DNA from: Sphagnum compactum
Taxonomy: Eukaryota; Bryophyta; Sphagnopsida; Sphagnales
DNA: 64,000 bases
Direction: 5' to 3'
NCBI GenBank assembly: GCA_965153455.1
Contig: OZ234503.1
Location: 10,111,118-10,175,117 of the forward strand
Part shown: positions 59,686 through 64,000 of the stretch, piece after piece
Layout: every line of letters begins with the position of its first letter
Position numbering within the stretch: position 1 is the stretch's first letter
Program-made: the position numbers and the translations under genes
Notes under the pieces: generated by a model
Databases searched by the model: none
The model's input: only the letters and a program-made list of their open reading frames with translations
What the model was told of the DNA's origin: nothing

Positions 59686-60407
59686 AAGAAAGAAAGGTTG
59701 AAGGGTTTGTGTTGAATCTTCCATTGAAAGATCTAACAGAAATCATGTGTGATCAGAGACCATGTCAGAAACCTGAATGTGCTTTGAGTGAATGTGGGAG
59801 CTTGGCAAAATGCAAGGAGGGTCAGCCAGATGAACCGTGCAATTTTCGACCATGTAGCTCATCTTGTTGTAATCAACCAAAGCCACCTCATCCCAGGGCT
59901 AAGTCACCATGTAGACCTTGTGTTCCTCCTCTGGATTGGAAGGGCCACCTGGAATTGTCAGACATTGTTCCAGCTGACCACAAAAAATTCCGACAATGCA
60001 AGCTCCAAACATGGTTAGACCATCTGGCTGAGAGAATGGACCAGGAATGCTATGGCCACTACATAGGAAGAGCACATGCCATGGCAACTCGGGAGTTGAA
60101 CAAGAATGCATCAGCTAGGGAATGCATGGGTGATGAATATCCTCACTTCCTAGATAGGTATGTATGGAGACTTTGGCATGGGGCGCGCCTTAGTATGTCA
60201 AAACATGGTGTTATATTTCATGAATCAGAGGCACATTTCCTACTGCAATTGTTGCGAGAGGAATGTGAGGAATTGTTCAATGAGAGGCGCCTAATTCCAG
60301 ATCCCAGGGAGAATATGGGTATTGATGACACTTGGGTGCACGAGAATGAACATTGCTCCTCTAGTCGTGCTGGTCGAACTTGCCATGTTGAAGCCCACAA
60401 AAAATAA
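59686..60407 (+). CDS. Cys-rich protein of unknown family, terminal exon
   Basis: A long open plus-strand frame of about 240 codons, unusually long for this DNA, follows a good acceptor (GGTCTTTACAG at 59675-59685). The in-frame ATG at 59745 would give 220 residues; otherwise the exon belongs to a longer protein with upstream exons not found. The start reads ERKVEGFVLNLPLKDLTEIM. A Cys-rich segment follows (about residues 20-100 of the exon) with Cys mainly 4-7 residues apart and CSSSCC and CRPCVPP motifs. A charged helical half comes next (WLDHLAERMDQECYGHYIGR; FLDRYVWRLWHGARLSMSKH; FLLQLLREECEELFNERRL), and the frame ends shortly after ENEHCSSSRAGRTCH. The amphipathic, Trp/Tyr-containing C-terminal half looks like a genuine fold. 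I recognise no family and propose no function. Confidence 0.55.
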
Positions 60408-61879
60408 GGCGGCAGCATGTTGAGCATGCATCCACATTCAACACAGAACTTACTAGGGATGTAGATGCTGCACATGTCACAGTGATGCAGGGGAGTTGGG
60501 CTGGGTTTTTAAATTGTTACAGTTGTTGGAAAAGGCTGATACACATAAAAGTTGTGTCAAGAAATTTGCTTTCGCTTTTTGGCATACAGGTTCTTACCCC
60601 TAGTGTAAAGGGTGCTACAAGATTGCCCCTTGCATTTGCACCCACCATGCTAGCTAACACCCAAGATATTGGCCAGGTTCTGACAATTAGAATGAAAATT
60701 ACTATGAGAATTGGAGAGTAAACAGGGGTTGTACTTCTTATCTGGTAGTCAAATTGAAGGATATATATTTTCATAGTTTTTTCAGTCAAATCTTGTGTGG
60801 CTTGATGATTTTGGAGAACTTGAATAGCAGAAGGTCCTGTTGTTTCTACAGCACCCACAAGAAAATAGTGCATTCCTGTTTGTGTGCCTTGGAACCATGT
60901 GCTCCTTTAACCTAGGGTGCTGAAATATTCTCTAAATGCATTTCACGTGGAAATTCCCTGTGCATCAAATTTGGAAGGTTTCAAAATAGGCAGAGAAAAT
61001 TACATAATTAGCTCATTCCAATATGCTTACCATATTGGTCACTGTCATTGTTACATGTTGGTCAATCACTTGCATCCTATACTCACACAGCAATGACTAT
61101 TCTACAGTTGCCAAGGCATCAAATCCCAGTGGTTTCAAAAAATTCTAGTGACTCACTGATCTATTAATCTATAAGATCAACATTCTGACTGGAAACCTTG
61201 GATACATGAGGATCCCTTCCCCTGCTACTGCTACATGATTACCATTGCTCAAATATAGGCTAATCAACCCAGCACTGCCAGCCATCAAATTTGTGTAGAC
61301 ATTGAATTCATGAAGTAATTCAACTTGTGCAATGAGAGATTGGCTTTCCACTACAAAGTCAATCCTGCAATGTTCAGTAACCAAAGATTGGAATCAGCCC
61401 TGTTAATAATAATAGGACTCCTGATGCTGCTTACAAGTTACAACATGAAAGTTCATTTGTGATATCCTGAAGTTCCCTAAAGGCGATCAATCACCCATAC
61501 GCCCTGAATTTACTATTTTGAGAAGTTCCCGGTACCCCTGAGGTTCTTCCGCAGGTTCCCTATATTGGCAGATAATTTGTTATTATCTTTGTGCCTAAAA
61601 ATCTCTCTTTTGTAGAACCTGTACTCCATCCATCCAGGAAAACAGCAACAGAGTCGGAGAAATACTCCAGATTGATGGTCAAATCCGGCATCTGCTGCAA
61701 TCTCTACTGGAACTAGCTAGCCTATGACAAGAGCAGCAGGAAACCTCGCTGGTTCAAGTTTGGTGCAGAGCCTCAGCCGCTTATGGCATAGCAAAAACAC
61801 CATGTGACTAGTGTAGTGTTGGGTGGGTAATTTTGGGTAAGGGTAAATAGAGAATTTCAAGGAGTAATCAGCCCACTAC
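60408..61879. other. 3' flank and intergenic sequence
   Basis: The part after 60407 is the probable 3'UTR of the Cys-rich gene. A minus-strand frame at 61169-61384 reads SAGLISLYLSNGNHVAVAGE. It faintly recalls the protease-proximal region of copia polyproteins, but I do not assign it. Confidence 0.35.
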
Positions 61880-62874
61880 GTGTATACATATATGCTTAAA
61901 GAATTTCCAATCTAGGTAAGGGTAAAGGATGTATACGTATTTCAAATTTATTGATAAACTCAAAGAAATAAACCATTGAACACTACAAAGGCCAATTCTT
62001 TAAACACCCAAAAAGTTTTTTGTATGTTGCTCTATTGCTATTAAAGTTCAACAATGATTCCTAAAACTTTAGGTGGTGCTTCTATAACATTTTAAATCGT
62101 TTAAAATAATTTAAAAAGAAAAAACTTATTAGGTTTGAAAGTAGGAAGTCCAAAAAGAAGAAAAAATAAAATAAAAATTTTAACTTGGAAACCTTATTTT
62201 TCTTGTTAATTTTTCATTATTCCTTTTCCTTTTCATTTCAAATATGATTGTAGGATACTTTAATTAATTATGATTACTTATAATGAAAATATTATTTTTA
62301 ATAATATTACCTAGCTTAAACTATTAATTAGTTTAGAATGTTGGGTAAGTCTTGTAGGTTAACTAATGCAGCTTATTTACCATAAATATTTTAACATAAA
62401 TAATAAAACTTAAAATATATAATACTTATTGAAAAATATGTATATAGTACTATTAATTATCATTATAATTATAATAAATTCTTAATTAGTACTTATGAGA
62501 ACTTATAATAATTTTTAAGAACTATAATATCAATACCTTATTTAGGTTAATACCAAGGTAACTAACCTAGATTAAAATATTTAAATTATGAGTTAACTAG
62601 TGTATCCTATTAGCCATAGGTATATTAACATAATTAATAATATTGAAATAATAATATTATTATGGTTTAAAAATATAATTCGAATCTAAAAATTTAATTA
62701 TAATAATACTTTATGATAGTTATTCCTATTAATACTAGTCATTATTCTAAAATAATTAATATAATAATAATAAATGTGATTCTGATTTTAATCAATTTTT
62801 AGTAGCTTGGATTACCTATAATATTTTAAAATAATTTTTTAATAATATGAATTAATTCTGAATAATACTAAAAA
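61880..62874. other. AT-rich non-coding sequence
   Basis: Dominated by TTAATAAT/AATATT words; no coding frame and no RNA gene seen. Confidence 0.5.
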
Positions 62875-63200
62875 TAATTAATTTTAATTTAATTTAACCA
62901 TAATTAGTTTAATCTAACTTAATTTAGCCATGGTTAGTTTAGCCTAATTTAATTTAGCTGATTTAGTTTAACCATAATTAGTTTAACTTAACTTAATTTA
63001 GCTATGGTTGTATTAGCCTAATTTAATTTAGCTATAATTAACTTAGTTTAATTTAATTTAGCCATGGTTAGTTTAGCCATGGTTCATTTGAGCATGGTTG
63101 ATTTAGCAACAATTAATGTAACTGTCTAGGTAATTTAGCCATGGATAATATAATTTTTTAATTAATTTAAACCATGGTTATTTTAAGCTAACTTTAGTTA
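62875..63200. repeat. TTTAGCCATGGTTAGTTTAGCC-type tandem repeat
   Basis: Eight or more imperfect units alternate TAATTTAATTTAGC, CATGGTTAGTTTAGCC and CATAATTAGTTTAACC. The CCATGG core and the TTAGCCATGGTTAG word are near-palindromic. Period is roughly 20-45 bp. Confidence 0.75.
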
Positions 63201-64000
63201 GCATGGGGTTAACCTTAATACTAAAAGTACATAATACTACTACATAATCTAGTACACCAATTTAAATATATATTAGTTTAGACCATTACTTTTATGACAC
63301 ATGTCCATGTTGTACACATTTAGTTGCATGTTAATTACACACACAATTGTATGGCACAAAAATTTGTAGTTGCAAACATGATTGATATAATTGCAAACAA
63401 CAACCAGTTGCATGCTAGTTGCATAGTGATTGGTTGCAAATGATAGGATTTCACTAGTGTATGTTCCAAAGATTCCTTGTTGTTCACTTGAGCTCATTCA
63501 CATGCTTGTCGTTCACTGCTCATTACTCCCTACTAGTGTCATTGTTGGTTGAATAATCATTTGCATGAATCTAATTATAGTTTGCATCAATGGATATGCT
63601 TTAGTGTTAAAAACATGCACTTCTAGCATTCTTACCACCATCATTGCATCATCCAGTTCATTTTCATTCATGAGTACCACTAAACATGTGATTCACCTTG
63701 AAAATATTCCAAACTATTAGGCAATTGAAAAGGAACCCTCATTCTCCTTTCTTCTTGTTGTTTTGGTAGGGTTTCCAAATCAACAAGGACCTTTCCTACT
63801 AATCATGGTGTCTATCCCCACCAAGTCTACAACCACTTGATTACATTTTATTATTGTGGAGATTCAAATTGCAAAGATGAAATTAAAATTTTTTTCCCTT
63901 TACTTGTCACACTCCCACCATACTATTTTTTGTCCTTGGAAAAACAATTTGTGGGTAGTGCTACAATGGTCTATTGCCCATTGATTGTGTCTCATGTCGT
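63201..64000. other. Intergenic sequence
   Basis: TTGCA-rich words (GTTGCATG, TTGCAAAC) cluster at 63320-63435. No coding feature recognised. Confidence 0.4.

Noticed and set aside
61169-61384. Minus-strand frame recalling a copia protease-proximal region
   Set aside because: Only a loose resemblance (YLSNGNHV); no DSGA or GAG-pre-integrase motif.
1-64000. CRISPR arrays, bacterial operons, ribosome-binding sites
   Set aside because: The sequence is eukaryotic nuclear; none of the tandem arrays has conserved repeats with unique spacers.
1-64000. tRNA, rRNA and snRNA genes
   Set aside because: I looked for the GGTTCGA-type B box and rRNA cores and saw no convincing instance; a tRNAscan or Rfam search would be decisive.

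Overview
This window is nuclear DNA from a land plant with a large, AT-rich, repeat-laden genome. The evidence is genes with many short GT-AG introns, a PPR-DYW organelle RNA-editing-factor pseudogene, and remnants of copia, PIF/Harbinger and LINE elements. A complete RAB23 gene is the most informative marker. Flowering plants lack RAB23, so a seed-free plant (I favour a fern) or a gymnosperm with motile sperm is most likely. The species cannot be fixed from sequence alone.

Layout. 0-8.4 kb holds no gene I can support, only microsatellites and a 1-kb TAGG/CCTA repeat block that switches strand in its middle. 8.4-13.7 kb is a transposon graveyard. Its main content is a minus-strand remnant of a Crypton-type (DUF3504) tyrosine-recombinase ORF. 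14.6-17.4 kb (minus) is an eight-exon gene for a UAP56-binding mRNA-export factor similar to UIEF/UIF. 18.8-20.3 kb (minus) is the broken PPR-DYW gene. 21.5-24.2 kb (minus) is RAB23, rebuilt from eight exons in perfect phase and ending in a CaaX box. 26.5-27.0 kb (minus) is a decayed PIF/Harbinger transposase.

31.2-35.4 kb (plus) is a gene for a myristoylatable DC-UbP/UBTD-type protein. It has an unexplained in-phase 78-nt candidate cassette exon and a triplicated repeat in intron 1. Just downstream, 38.6-41.35 kb (plus) is an intron-containing pseudogene of ATP-dependent PEP carboxykinase that lacks the P-loop region. 42-47 kb and 54-56.7 kb hold transposon coding remnants, including a copia gag on the minus strand. 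47-49.3 kb is an extremely AT-rich stretch, and 50.3-51.6 kb is a degenerate tandem array. At 59.7-60.4 kb (plus) a Cys-rich coding exon of unknown family reads open for about 240 codons. The right end is AT-rich with a TTAGCCATGG-type repeat.

The genes do not form a pathway; this is ordinary plant gene spacing. The exon models come from reading conserved protein blocks, splice consensus and codon phase by eye, with no search or transcript support.
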